A stretch of DNA of 11,381 bases from JAFDWI01 sp964544305 (GTDB lineage Bacteria; Actinomycetota; Acidimicrobiia; Acidimicrobiales; Iamiaceae). The stretch's first letter is position 1, and each line of letters opens with the position of its first letter. Shown piece after piece: positions 1 through 6,892 of this stretch. The stretch is taken from the NCBI GenBank assembly GCA_964544305.1, contig CAZJAZ010000064.1:1-11381 (forward strand), in the 5' to 3' direction. The notes below the pieces were generated by a model. It was not told where the DNA came from and did not search any database. It saw only the letters and a list, made by a program, of their open reading frames with translations. The position numbers and the translations under genes were made by a program.

Positions 1-60
1 GTTCATGTGATGACGAATCGCGGCCACCACCTCGTCGGTCAGCCAGTCAGCGTCAGACAT
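1..60 (-). CDS. DUF2470-like protein, N-terminal fragment (partial)
   Basis: Only the first 20 codons are present; the gene starts at the ATG complementary to 58-60 and runs off the left edge. The visible residues read MSDADWLTDEVVAAIRHHMN. The end of this fragment (VAAIRHHMN) resembles the opening helix of DUF2470/HugZ-C-type domains, where a 'HMN.DH' motif is typical; the window ends just before the DH would appear. The start codon lies inside the 3' end of the heme oxygenase gene (8-base overlap, 53-60), so the two are very probably cotranscribed and coupled. DUF2470 domains are found in heme-utilisation proteins and in some flavin-binding split-barrel proteins, so a role in heme handling fits the context. 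The family call rests on one short motif plus the neighbour and is tentative. Confidence 0.55.
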   Translation of the reverse strand, partial: MSDADWLTDEVVAAIRHHMN

Positions 61-712
61 GGGCAAGCAATTCTTCAAAGAGCACCGTGTTGAGGTGGTA
101 GGCGTGCAGGATTTCCTCAACAAAACGTTCTTGGGTCGCTTCGTCCCATTCCGCTTCGTCGAGATCACTTCGATACTGCTCTTTCAAGGCGACCGGATCG
201 TCAATCGCGTCAAATCGGTAGAACGACGTCCCGCTTTCCGCGTCGATTCCGTAGGCCGCTTCAATTGCCGCCCCGATATGAAATCCGCCGGATAGATCGC
301 CGAGATAGCGCACATAGTGATGCGCAACCCACCCTGGCGACCAAGATGCTGCGGCGACGCGAATTCTTTCGACATATTCCTGGGTGATGGGCAACACGTT
401 CGCTTCGTCGCACGTCGACCAATCGGGGCCGAGCACCGCAGCAATGTCACGATCAAGTGCTGGCATTCGCAGCAACTCGTCGTGGACGAAGCGCGCCACC
501 GAGAGGTCGCCACACATGCGGTCATTCGCGTCTTCGATTGCTCCATAGATCGCCCGATGCTGTGCAATCAAGCGGCCGTATGCGCTGATTGGCAATTCGC
601 CATTCATGAGTCGAGCAAGAAATCCATTTCGTTCTGCTGCCCCATGTGCATCTTGGGTTGCCATCCAAATGGCTTCCGAGAACGTGATCTCTCGGGACTC
701 TTCCAGTGTCAT
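53..712 (-). CDS. hmuO: Biliverdin-producing heme oxygenase (HmuO-like)
   Basis: This 219-residue protein is a soluble cytoplasmic heme oxygenase, which cleaves heme to biliverdin, CO and Fe2+ using O2 and reducing equivalents. The length matches Corynebacterium HmuO (about 215 aa). His23 in the N-terminal helix (DAHGAAERNGF) is the expected proximal heme ligand. The distal-helix signature HHYVRYLGDLSGG (131-143) supplies the flexible glycines, and Asp139 corresponds to the Asp that organises the active-site water network. The start ATG (710-712) is preceded by an AAGGA ribosome site 8 bases away. The gene is divergent from the heme-uptake operon and shares a 90-base intergenic region holding a candidate iron box, so it is probably iron-repressed together with the transporter. 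Its 3' end overlaps the next gene. No active-site residue appears to be missing. The family assignment is firm; the gene symbol is by analogy. Confidence 0.94.
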   Translation of the reverse strand: MTLEESREITFSEAIWMATQDAHGAAERNGFLARLMNGELPISAYGRLIAQHRAIYGAIEDANDRMCGDLSVARFVHDELLRMPALDRDIAAVLGPDWSTCDEANVLPITQEYVERIRVAAASWSPGWVAHHYVRYLGDLSGGFHIGAAIEAAYGIDAESGTSFYRFDAIDDPVALKEQYRSDLDEAEWDEATQERFVEEILHAYHLNTVLFEELLAHV

Positions 713-720
713 AAATAGGT

Positions 721-725
721 TCCTT
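721..725 (-). promoter_or_regulatory. Ribosome binding site of heme oxygenase
   Basis: On the minus strand this reads AAGGA, 8 bases before the ATG at 710-712. It supports this start over internal Met codons. Confidence 0.6.
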
Positions 726-742
726 GTGTATGCGTGATCGGT

Positions 743-771
743 TTGGCTGTGGTTCGTTGTAAGGCTAAGTT
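743..771 (+). promoter_or_regulatory. Candidate promoter of the heme-uptake operon
   Basis: A possible -35 element TTGGCT (743-748) and -10 element TAAGTT (766-771) are separated by 17 bases. They match the sigma-70 consensus at 4/6 and 3/6 positions, which is weak. The -10 lies inside the candidate iron box at 760-778, an arrangement that would let a bound iron repressor block the promoter. This is inference from spacing and position only. Confidence 0.3.
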
Positions 772-778
772 ACCTATT
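760..778. promoter_or_regulatory. Candidate DtxR/IdeR-type iron box (divergent heme oxygenase / heme uptake promoter)
   Basis: The sequence TAAGGCTAAGTTACCTATT is an imperfect inverted repeat with AGG and CCT arms. It resembles the DtxR/IdeR consensus TTAGGTTAGGCTAACCTAA but is one base short in the right half: about 14 of 19 positions agree if one gap is allowed. It sits between the divergent heme oxygenase and heme-uptake genes, where an Fe2+-dependent repressor would control both. The second candidate (4969-4986) shares TWAGGCTA..TTA with it. The position and the shared motif are the main support; binding is inferred. Confidence 0.5.
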
Positions 779-801
779 TGTAGCAGCCCGCTGAAATTTG
801 G

Positions 802-2112
802 ATGATAAGCATGCGTAGAGCCTCGCAAGCACAGACGATGACGCGACAACACCCACCTTTCATCGTTCTCGCAATTGCTGTTGTCCTTGCTTCCCTTGCC
901 ACTGGCATGGCCGTTGTCGACACGGCGACCGCCGCGGATGATCCACTGCGCGCGCCAGCGACCAATACCTCTCAGGACGGACGCACGGTGACCGGCGCTG
1001 CACGCACACTCACCGTTTCCCAAGCCCACAACCTCGTCGCGCAACAAACCATCACCGTGACCGGGTCGGGTTATGACACGTCCAAAGGGATTTACGTCGC
1101 GCTCTGCGTGATTCCTCCAACAAACCGCGCCCCCGAACCCTGTACCGGTGGACAAGACCGAACCGGGACGGGCGGTGTGTCCGGCTGGATCTCATCAAAC
1201 CCCCCGGACTATGGCGTCGGACTCGCGCGCCCATACGGGCCGGGGGGATCCTTTACCGTCACGCTCACTGCGAATCCGACAATCACGGATTCGCTCAATT
1301 GTCTCACCGTGCGTTGCGCGGTCATCACCCGCAATGACCACCTGCGGGCATCGGATCGATCGCAAGACTTGTTCGTGCCAATCACGTTCTCGAACCCACG
1401 CACCACCATTGTGCCTCCGACCACCCCCCCAGCCACGAGTCCTCCGACAATCGGTACGCCAACAACGACCCAACCACCACGTATCAACCCGACCACAATC
1501 GCTCCCGCCGCCACCATTGCCCCGAACAAGAAGTTGGTCAGCGATGGGCAACGAACGTTGCGTGCGCCAACAACCCAGTCACTTGACCCGATCGATGCCA
1601 CCATTGAGGTTTCGGGATCCGGTTTTGATCCGAACGTTGGTTTCTACGTCGCACTCTGTGCCATCCCCGCCACCAACGCCACGCCCGGACCGTGCACAGT
1701 TCCACCCAACGGCGCTCGCTGGTTTACCCCAAACCCGCCCGACTACGCGCGCACCGCAACACGACAAGTGAGCAAATCGGGCACCTTCTCGACGCAACTC
1801 CAAGTCGCGGCGCAAATTGACGGGACAACAGACTGTCGCAATACGCCATGCGCCATCGCCATCCGGCGCGATGACACCGCACCAGCGAATCGTTCCTACG
1901 ACTTGTTCTTGCCCGTGACCTTTGCGGCTACTCCCACCTCCACAACGGCAACTCCGGACACCACCGTTCACGCAAACGCGGATCAACCCGAGGCGGCCCG
2001 ACCAACCAAAACGTCATCACGTGGATGGGTGATCGCAACATTCGCCGTGATTGGTGTGCTCAGTGTCGGCGGAGTTGTTGCCGTTCAACGACGTAAGAAG
2101 GGAACAGAATGA
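802..2112 (+). CDS. Membrane-anchored surface protein with two neocarzinostatin-like domains
   Basis: The 436-residue product has an N-terminal signal peptide (hydrophobic run about 19-38), two homologous domains (about 68-197 and 251-374), a Pro/Thr-rich linker (198-245), a second P/T-rich stretch, and a C-terminal membrane helix (about 409-427) followed by RRKKGTE. It therefore should be exported and tethered by its C-terminus; there is no LPxTG. Each domain has four cysteines in the same pattern (C102/C114 and C167/C172; C286/C298 and C345/C350), plus shared 'YVALC' and 'NPPDY' motifs. The spacing, with a C-x4-C pair in the second position, resembles the two disulfides of the neocarzinostatin/actinoxanthin apoprotein Ig fold. 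It is the first gene of the heme operon and its TGA overlaps the ATG of hmuT, suggesting a surface role in heme capture; that function is inferred. The start is uncertain: ATGs at 811 and 838 are alternatives and none has a strong ribosome site. Confidence 0.8.
   Translation: MISMRRASQAQTMTRQHPPFIVLAIAVVLASLATGMAVVDTATAADDPLRAPATNTSQDGRTVTGAARTLTVSQAHNLVAQQTITVTGSGYDTSKGIYVALCVIPPTNRAPEPCTGGQDRTGTGGVSGWISSNPPDYGVGLARPYGPGGSFTVTLTANPTITDSLNCLTVRCAVITRNDHLRASDRSQDLFVPITFSNPRTTIVPPTTPPATSPPTIGTPTTTQPPRINPTTIAPAATIAPNKKLVSDGQRTLRAPTTQSLDPIDATIEVSGSGFDPNVGFYVALCAIPATNATPGPCTVPPNGARWFTPNPPDYARTATRQVSKSGTFSTQLQVAAQIDGTTDCRNTPCAIAIRRDDTAPANRSYDLFLPVTFAATPTSTTATPDTTVHANADQPEAARPTKTSSRGWVIATFAVIGVLSVGGVVAVQRRKKGTE
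2098..2103 (+). promoter_or_regulatory. Ribosome binding site of hmuT
   Basis: AAGGGA lies 5 bases before the ATG at 2109, inside the last codons of the upstream gene. It supports the ATGA overlap start, and coupled translation. Confidence 0.6.
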
Positions 2113-3095
2113 AACGTCGGCTCCGTACTCGGATCAGCCACATTGCACTTGCCGTTCTCGTCGCCACAGCAGCGAGTTCGTGCGGGTCAGCACGCGCAAC
2201 CCCGACGTCGACCACCACGAACTCCATTTCAATTCCAACTGCCAAGCCGTCGCAGCATCTTCCCGTCGCCGTGACGGGCGCCGATGGCAGGAAAGTCACG
2301 GTCACCGATACCAGTCGAATCGTGCCGCTGTTCTCCAGCATTACCGAGGTTGTGTTCGAACTTGGTTTTGGGAAGCAGGTCGTCGCACGTGACGTCTCCA
2401 CCACGTTCGCCCAAGCAAGCAAACTGCCAATCGTCACCCGCGCCCATGACGTGTCGGCCGAATCGGTGCTTGCATTGCGCCCCACACTCGTGCTCGCCGA
2501 TGAACAGACCGGACCACCCGAAGCACTCGCCCACTTGCGCAACGTGGGCATTCCTGTGGTCATCATCAAGCGCCCCACGAGCTTGGAGGCACTCGGGCCA
2601 CATATCAAGACCATCGCCGCCACGTTGGGGGTGCCCGACGCAGGCAACGAACTCGCAGACGCAACCACCGCACGAGTCAACGCCGTACGCGCACAATCCT
2701 CGAAGAACCATGACCGGCCAAGCGTTGCCTTCTTGTATCTACGCGGGAACGCCGGTATTGCGCTGATCGGAGGCCCTGGATCTGGGCCTGATTCGCTTAT
2801 CGAAGCGTCCGGCGGACGTGACGCGGGCACACAAGCAGGGTTGACACGTGCCTTCACGCCAATGACACCCGAAGCGATCGTCAAGATGGCCCCGGACGTC
2901 TTATTGCTCACGAGTTCTGGCCTTGCATCTGTGGGTGGCATCAATGGTCTGCTCGAACGCCCAGGCATTGCGAACACGCCAGCAGGTCGAGGCCGCCGGG
3001 TCATCACGATTGAGGATGGGCGACTGTTTGGTTTTGGTAGCCGCACCCCCGCAGTGCTCAATGAGCTCGCCAAAGGCATCGCCACTACGCGATGA
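2109..3095 (+). CDS. hmuT: Heme ABC transporter substrate-binding lipoprotein (HmuT-like)
   Basis: The 328-residue product is a cluster A periplasmic-binding-type protein (PF01497 family) that binds heme outside the membrane and delivers it to the permease. The N-terminus has positive charges, a hydrophobic stretch and a lipobox-like ASSC with Cys25 as the lipidation site. The body shows the two-lobe pattern with the usual opening strand (RIVPLFSSITEVVFELG, 70-86) and 'VLALRPTLVLAD' (120-131). Candidate heme ligands are His113 (RAHDVSAE) and Tyr210 with Arg212 (FLYLRG). As I recall, Corynebacterium HmuT uses His141, Tyr240 and Arg242; the His-Tyr spacing (97 versus 99) and Y-x-R arrangement agree, which favours heme over a siderophore. 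ATGA overlaps join it to the genes on both sides. Siderophore binding is the alternative but less likely. Confidence 0.92.
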   Translation: MKRRLRTRISHIALAVLVATAASSCGSARATPTSTTTNSISIPTAKPSQHLPVAVTGADGRKVTVTDTSRIVPLFSSITEVVFELGFGKQVVARDVSTTFAQASKLPIVTRAHDVSAESVLALRPTLVLADEQTGPPEALAHLRNVGIPVVIIKRPTSLEALGPHIKTIAATLGVPDAGNELADATTARVNAVRAQSSKNHDRPSVAFLYLRGNAGIALIGGPGSGPDSLIEASGGRDAGTQAGLTRAFTPMTPEAIVKMAPDVLLLTSSGLASVGGINGLLERPGIANTPAGRGRRVITIEDGRLFGFGSRTPAVLNELAKGIATTR

Positions 3096-4120
3096 AACGC
3101 GACATCGCCATATGTGGATCACTTGGTGTTGCACTCATTGTGGCGTGTGTGGCCGCGGCCTCGTTTGGTGCCTATGGAACGAACCCGAGCGAAGTGATCG
3201 GCGCGTTGGGTCGCCAGTTTGGGCTGCTGAGTCCGAACTCGGCGTCGCAGCTCACCGATCAGGTACTTCTTGACATTCGCTTTCCCCGCATTGCGCTCGC
3301 GGTCTTGGTGGGAGGATCACTCGGCGCCGCGGGCGCGGCAATGCAAGGATCATTTGCGAATCCTTTGGCCGAACCGGGCATCGTGGGAGTGTCATCTGGG
3401 GCGGTCCTTGGCGCGGTTGCCCAGATTGTCCTTGGATTTGCACCGTTTGGTTCGTTCACACTTCCAATTGCGGCGTTCATCGGCGGTCTCGTAACGGTCG
3501 CCGTCGTGTATGTGTCATCGCGATCAAATGGCAAGAGCGAAGTCGTCACCCTCATTCTCACCGGGGTCGCGTTGAATGCTTTTCTTGGGGCGATCATCGG
3601 TCTACTCACCTATTTTTCGACCGACGCTGAACTGCGTTCGATCACATTTTGGACATTAGGTTCGGTTGCCCAAGCAACATGGGCGAAAGTGGTGCTGCTG
3701 ATTCCCTTTGTCGCCGTCGGCCTCATTCTTGCAATGACGGGAGCACGCAAGCTTGACCTGTTGGCACTTGGCGACCGACCCGCACGCCACCTGGGAGTTG
3801 ACGTTGAACGCTTGCGCGCCGCAATGCTCGTGGTGACGGCAATTCTTACCGCCGCATCAGTTGCGATGTCGGGGATCATCTTGTTCGTCGGGCTCGTTGT
3901 CCCGCATCTTGTCCGGATGGTCGCGGGACCAAAACATCGACTCTTGCTTCCCGCATCCGCGCTCGTTGGCGCGATTTTGCTTGTCATAGCTGATCTGATT
4001 GCGCGTACCGTGGTCGCACCCGCGGAGATTCCACTTGGGGTATTGACGTCGCTTGTCGGTGCGCCCGTGTTCTTGTGGCAGCTCCGACGTACCCGCGCTC
4101 GTCAAGGTGGGTGGGCGTGA
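3092..4120 (+). CDS. hmuU: Heme ABC transporter permease (HmuU-like, FecCD family)
   Basis: This 342-residue integral membrane protein belongs to the FecCD/BtuC permease family, which forms a homodimeric channel for iron complexes. The protein is hydrophobic nearly throughout. Family motifs seen are RFPRIALAVLVGGSLGAAGA (63-82) followed by MQGSFANPLAEPGIVGVSSG (84-103), the cytoplasmic coupling segment LALGDRPARHLGVD (224-237), and 'GIILFVGLVVPHLVR' (261-275). The C-terminus 'PLGVLTSLVGAPVFLWQLRR' is also typical. Length is normal for the family (about 330-350). The ATG overlaps the hmuT stop as ATGA and no separate strong ribosome site is visible, so translation is probably coupled. Substrate specificity for heme is taken from the neighbouring hmuT, heme oxygenase and htaA, not from the permease itself. 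Confidence 0.93.
   Translation: MKRDIAICGSLGVALIVACVAAASFGAYGTNPSEVIGALGRQFGLLSPNSASQLTDQVLLDIRFPRIALAVLVGGSLGAAGAAMQGSFANPLAEPGIVGVSSGAVLGAVAQIVLGFAPFGSFTLPIAAFIGGLVTVAVVYVSSRSNGKSEVVTLILTGVALNAFLGAIIGLLTYFSTDAELRSITFWTLGSVAQATWAKVVLLIPFVAVGLILAMTGARKLDLLALGDRPARHLGVDVERLRAAMLVVTAILTAASVAMSGIILFVGLVVPHLVRMVAGPKHRLLLPASALVGAILLVIADLIARTVVAPAEIPLGVLTSLVGAPVFLWQLRRTRARQGGWA
4104..4110 (+). promoter_or_regulatory. Ribosome binding site supporting the GTG start of hmuV
   Basis: AAGGTGG lies 6 bases before the GTG at 4117, which itself overlaps the hmuU stop as GTGA. This supports 4117 over the in-frame ATGs at 4075 (deep inside hmuU) and 4174. Confidence 0.5.
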
Positions 4121-4959
4121 CACGGCCATTTCGTCTCAGGCGCGCCGGTTCGCTTCTTGAGGTTCCCGAGCGAATGCCTGTCGGCGCCACCATTGCTCAC
4201 GCAACCAACGTCAGCGTGGTGCGCCAGTCAAACCCGGTACTCAACGAGGTTACGTTGGAAGTAGCTGCTGGCGAGCTCGTGGCATTGGTTGGGCCCAATG
4301 GAGCGGGCAAATCAACGCTGTTGGCCGTGCTCGCGGGCGATCTGCGCCCAGATTCTGGTGCCGTAAACATTTTCGGCCAGGCCGTTGCACAGTGGGACCC
4401 GGTTGCTTTGGCCCAGCGGCGGGCCGTGCTTCCCCAACATTGCGACGTGTCATTTCCTTTTCGAGTTGACCAGGTTGTTGCGATGGGACGATCTCCATGG
4501 GCACGAACGACGACAAGTGCGCACGACGATGCGGCGGTGGATGCCGCACTTGAGGCGCTCGAGGTTACGTCGTTGCGCGCTCGCCCAATGTCGGCGCTCT
4601 CGGGTGGAGAAGCCGCCCGTGTTGCAATTGCAAGGGTCTTTGCACAGCAGACGCAATTGTTGCTCCTTGATGAACCGACCGCGGCACTCGACGTTCGCCA
4701 CGTTGCACACACGATGGCGCACGTTCGGACGCACGTACGTGGCGGGGGCGCGGCCGTTGTCGTGCTCCATGACCTGGATCTTGCTGCCGCATTCGCGAAT
4801 CGGATCGTGGTGCTGGCCAAGGGATCGGTGCGTAGGGACGGCCCGCCTCGCGAAGCGTTGCGCGGTGACATTCTCAGCGAGGTGTACCGCCACCCAATTC
4901 GGGTCATCGATGACGAGGTGACGGGAGCGTCCATTGTGCGCCCCATTCATCCAACCTGA
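4117..4959 (+). CDS. hmuV: Heme ABC transporter ATP-binding protein (HmuV-like)
   Basis: The 280-residue ATPase powers heme import through HmuU from the cytoplasmic face. All nucleotide-binding motifs are intact: Walker A GPNGAGKST (59-67), Q-loop Gln107, signature LSGGE (161-165), Walker B LLLLDEP (181-187) and the switch His218. The stretch VSFPFRVDQVVAMGRSPW (111-128) after the Q-loop is typical of the heme/siderophore (HmuV/FecE/BtuD) subgroup. I chose GTG 4117 because it makes a 4-base GTGA overlap with hmuU, matching the other junctions of the operon, and has AAGGTGG upstream. A start at ATG 4174 would drop 19 residues that are not conserved in the family, so it cannot be excluded. It is the last gene of the operon; no terminator hairpin is evident after it. 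Confidence 0.93.
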   Translation: MTRPFRLRRAGSLLEVPERMPVGATIAHATNVSVVRQSNPVLNEVTLEVAAGELVALVGPNGAGKSTLLAVLAGDLRPDSGAVNIFGQAVAQWDPVALAQRRAVLPQHCDVSFPFRVDQVVAMGRSPWARTTTSAHDDAAVDAALEALEVTSLRARPMSALSGGEAARVAIARVFAQQTQLLLLDEPTAALDVRHVAHTMAHVRTHVRGGGAAVVVLHDLDLAAAFANRIVVLAKGSVRRDGPPREALRGDILSEVYRHPIRVIDDEVTGASIVRPIHPT

Positions 4960-4968
4960 CTCGTTGAA

Positions 4969-4986
4969 TATTAGGCTACCTTAATA
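4969..4986. promoter_or_regulatory. Candidate DtxR/IdeR-type iron box upstream of htaA
   Basis: TATTAGGCTACCTTAATA is a quasi-palindrome: the outer five bases of each arm pair (TATTA/TAATA), as does an inner G-C. Its TTAGGCTA core matches TTAGGCTAACCTAA from the DtxR/IdeR consensus at 12 of 14 positions. It lies 48 bases upstream of the htaA start, just ahead of a good -10 element. It shares TWAGGCTA..TTA with the site at 760-778. Iron-dependent repression of htaA is inferred. Confidence 0.55.
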
Positions 4987-4993
4987 CTTTTTC

Positions 4994-4999
4994 TATAGT
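4994..4999 (+). promoter_or_regulatory. Candidate -10 element of the htaA promoter
   Basis: TATAGT matches the TATAAT consensus at 5 of 6 positions. Seventeen bases upstream is a poor -35 (TTAGGC, 4971-4976) that lies inside the iron box. Transcription would start near 5005, leaving a leader of about 30 bases. This AT-rich patch stands out in an otherwise GC-rich window. Confidence 0.45.
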
Positions 5000-5033
5000 A
5001 ATTCTATCTCATCCTAAGCCCAGAAAGAACCCA

Positions 5034-6891
5034 ATGAAATCCCACCGTCTTGCCCGACTCGCGACCGCCCTCGTGTTGATCATGATCAGCATCACGGGTT
5101 TCCCATCCCCTGCTGGCGCCACATCAACCACGATTGACTCCGCGTCGCTCACGTGGGCAATTTCTGACTACGTCGCAACAAGTCCAAGCTTGACCGGCGC
5201 CCGCGCTGGAATCGCGCCGACAACCCTTGATTCCGACACGGGTGCTTGGACCTTGACGCAAAGAACCGGCACCTACGATGCAACCTCGGGTGACGCCACG
5301 ATTGATTTCCCTGGTGGCATTGAACTCGGCAACACGACCTTTGGGAACTTCGCGCTCCGCTTCATGGACCTCAAGCTCAGCATCATGGCGGAACAGGCAA
5401 CCCTGCACGCCTCGGTGCAGGTACGCGAGCCTGGTGCGAGCGAGTTCTCCACGGCTCTGTCGTTTGTGACGATTGCACGCTTTGCGGTCACCGCAAAGCC
5501 ACTCGTCGACGGCACCGCATCATGGACGGTGACACCCGAAACCGATGACGTGACGGTGAATCCAAAATTTGCTGGGGCCCAGCAGTTTCCAACATCGCTC
5601 ATCGACGCGCTTCCGCCCATGTTCACCGGCTTCTTCACACAAACAGATGCTGCCGGGCCAACCGCCACGAAGAACCTCGTCAAGTTGCCAAGCGAGCTCA
5701 GCCTCACGATTACAACAGCTGCGCCAACGACCACAACGCTTGCGCCAACGACCACNNNNNNNNNNNNNNNNNNNNNNNNNNNNNNNNNNNNNNNNNNNNN
5801 NNNNNNNNNNNNNNNNNNNNNNNNNNNNNNNNNNNNNNNNNNNNNNNNNNNNNNNTGCGCCAACGACCACAACGCTTGCGCCAACGACCACCGCACCGCC
5901 CACATCCGTTCCCACATCCGTGCCCGGTGACGCAAGCACACCGATTACCGCCGGTTCACTTGACTGGGGAGTCAAAGACACCTTCGTGAGCTACATGGAA
6001 AGCCCAGCATCAGGCGGCACCATCAACGTCAACGCTCCTGCCACACGGACAACAAGCGGACTCTTCCAGTTCCCGCTTTCCGGACAAGGATCCGCGACCG
6101 GCACCTCCAACTTTGCTGCTGGATTTGGTGGAGCGGTCCGCTTCACAGCCCACGGTGGCGTGCTTGACTTCACCATCACCGCGCCGCGCATCACCCGTTC
6201 AGGCGACAACGGAGCGCTGATTGTGGACGCCAAGTCAAAAGACCAGGAAACCGGCGAAATGATTTCCTACGACGACATCACCATGGCGGACCTTGACTTC
6301 ACCGGCATCGCCGCGACGTCGACAGGCGACACGGTGACGTTCGCATCCGTTCCCGCCACCCTGACCGAAGCCGGCGCGCCAGCCTTTGGCGGCTTCTACC
6401 AGGCCGGAGCAGAACTGGATCCTGTCACGTTGCGCCTTGAACTACCTGAAGCCGCAACACACGTTCCCGCGGCGCAAACACCGCAGGTCGGTTGCCTGCA
6501 ATCGACAACGGTGACCGCCGGGCAAGACGTAACGCTGTGCGCCGACGGCTTCCTTGCGGGAGAACAAGTCCAGGCGTTCATTCACTCAGAGCCGGTACTT
6601 CTGGGCTTGACCACCGCTGATGCGAATGGCCACGCGACGGGATCTTTCACGGTCCCCGCAACCACTCCAGCGGGTTCACACCGCTTCGAATTGCGCGGTG
6701 TGTCGTCAGGGACCAGCGTTTTCTCAGCCACGGTCACGGTGGCGGCTGCTACCCCAGCCTCGACCAGCGCTGCCACCTTGCCTGCAACGGGAGCCAGCAC
6801 CGGGCAGCTTGCGCTCCTTGGCGCCGCGGCATTGTGCGCTGGCATCGTGCTGGTTCTGGCGGCTCGCCGCCGCAGCCTCCAGGCCAGCTAG
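5034..6891 (+). CDS. htaA: LPATG cell-wall-anchored heme-binding protein with two HtaA domains (interrupted by assembly gap)
   Basis: A signal peptide (residues 1-29) precedes HtaA domain 1 (about 37-227), a Thr/Pro linker of 7-residue repeats cut by the N-run, HtaA domain 2 (about 5950-6460), an Ig-like domain (about 6480-6760), and a sortase signal: LPATG (6778-6792), hydrophobic helix and RRR. HtaA domains bind heme at the surface and pass it to HmuT. Domain 2 keeps the ligand positions known from Corynebacterium HtaA: Tyr in VSYMES (5992-5994), His in FTAHGG (6151-6153) and Tyr in GGFYQAG (6397-6399). Domain 1 lacks the HGG and has GFF in place of GFY, so it may not bind heme. The parts before and after the gap are in different frames only because 100 N is a placeholder; repeat phase implies one continuous gene. 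AGAAAG (5022-5027) is a weak ribosome site. It has its own promoter with a candidate iron box. Confidence 0.88.
5721..5891 (+). repeat. 21-bp tandem repeat encoding APTTTTL linker, spanning the assembly gap
   Basis: A 21-base unit beginning GCGCCAACGACCAC and ending AACGCTT occurs once in full plus 14 bases (5721-5755) before the N-run. After the gap it occurs once in full (5857-5877) plus 14 bases (5878-5891). Each unit encodes APTTTTL. The copies are identical at the DNA level, which explains why assembly broke here. The linker between the HtaA domains is therefore longer than visible and of unknown copy number. Confidence 0.9.
5756..5855. other. Assembly gap (100 N)
   Basis: Exactly 100 N sit inside an identical-copy tandem repeat, the usual placeholder for a gap of unknown size. 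The flanking codons imply that the true length is a multiple of three, which 100 is not. If only whole perfect repeats are missing, the length is 21k-15 (6, 27, 48, 69, 90, 111 and so on). Confidence 0.95.
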
Positions 6892-6892
6892 T

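Noticed and set aside
2060..3085. Long antisense reading frame (341 codons) opposite hmuT
   Set aside because: It lies entirely opposite a gene with clear lipobox, domain motifs and operon structure; the translation is Ser/Arg/Ala-rich without family motifs, typical of the complement of GC-rich coding DNA.
4197..4946. Antisense reading frame (249 codons) opposite hmuV
   Set aside because: Low-complexity Ser/Thr/Ala translation with no domain, lying opposite intact ABC ATPase motifs.
4960..5033. Riboswitch or terminator between hmuV and htaA
   Set aside because: The 74-base AT-rich stretch is accounted for by the iron box and a -10 element; I found no GC-rich stem followed by T residues.
5569..5755. 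Apparent start of a separate second gene before the N-run, in the frame of the downstream HtaA domain
   Set aside because: The frame is open by chance over the end of HtaA domain 1; the repeat phase on both sides of the gap shows one continuous gene.
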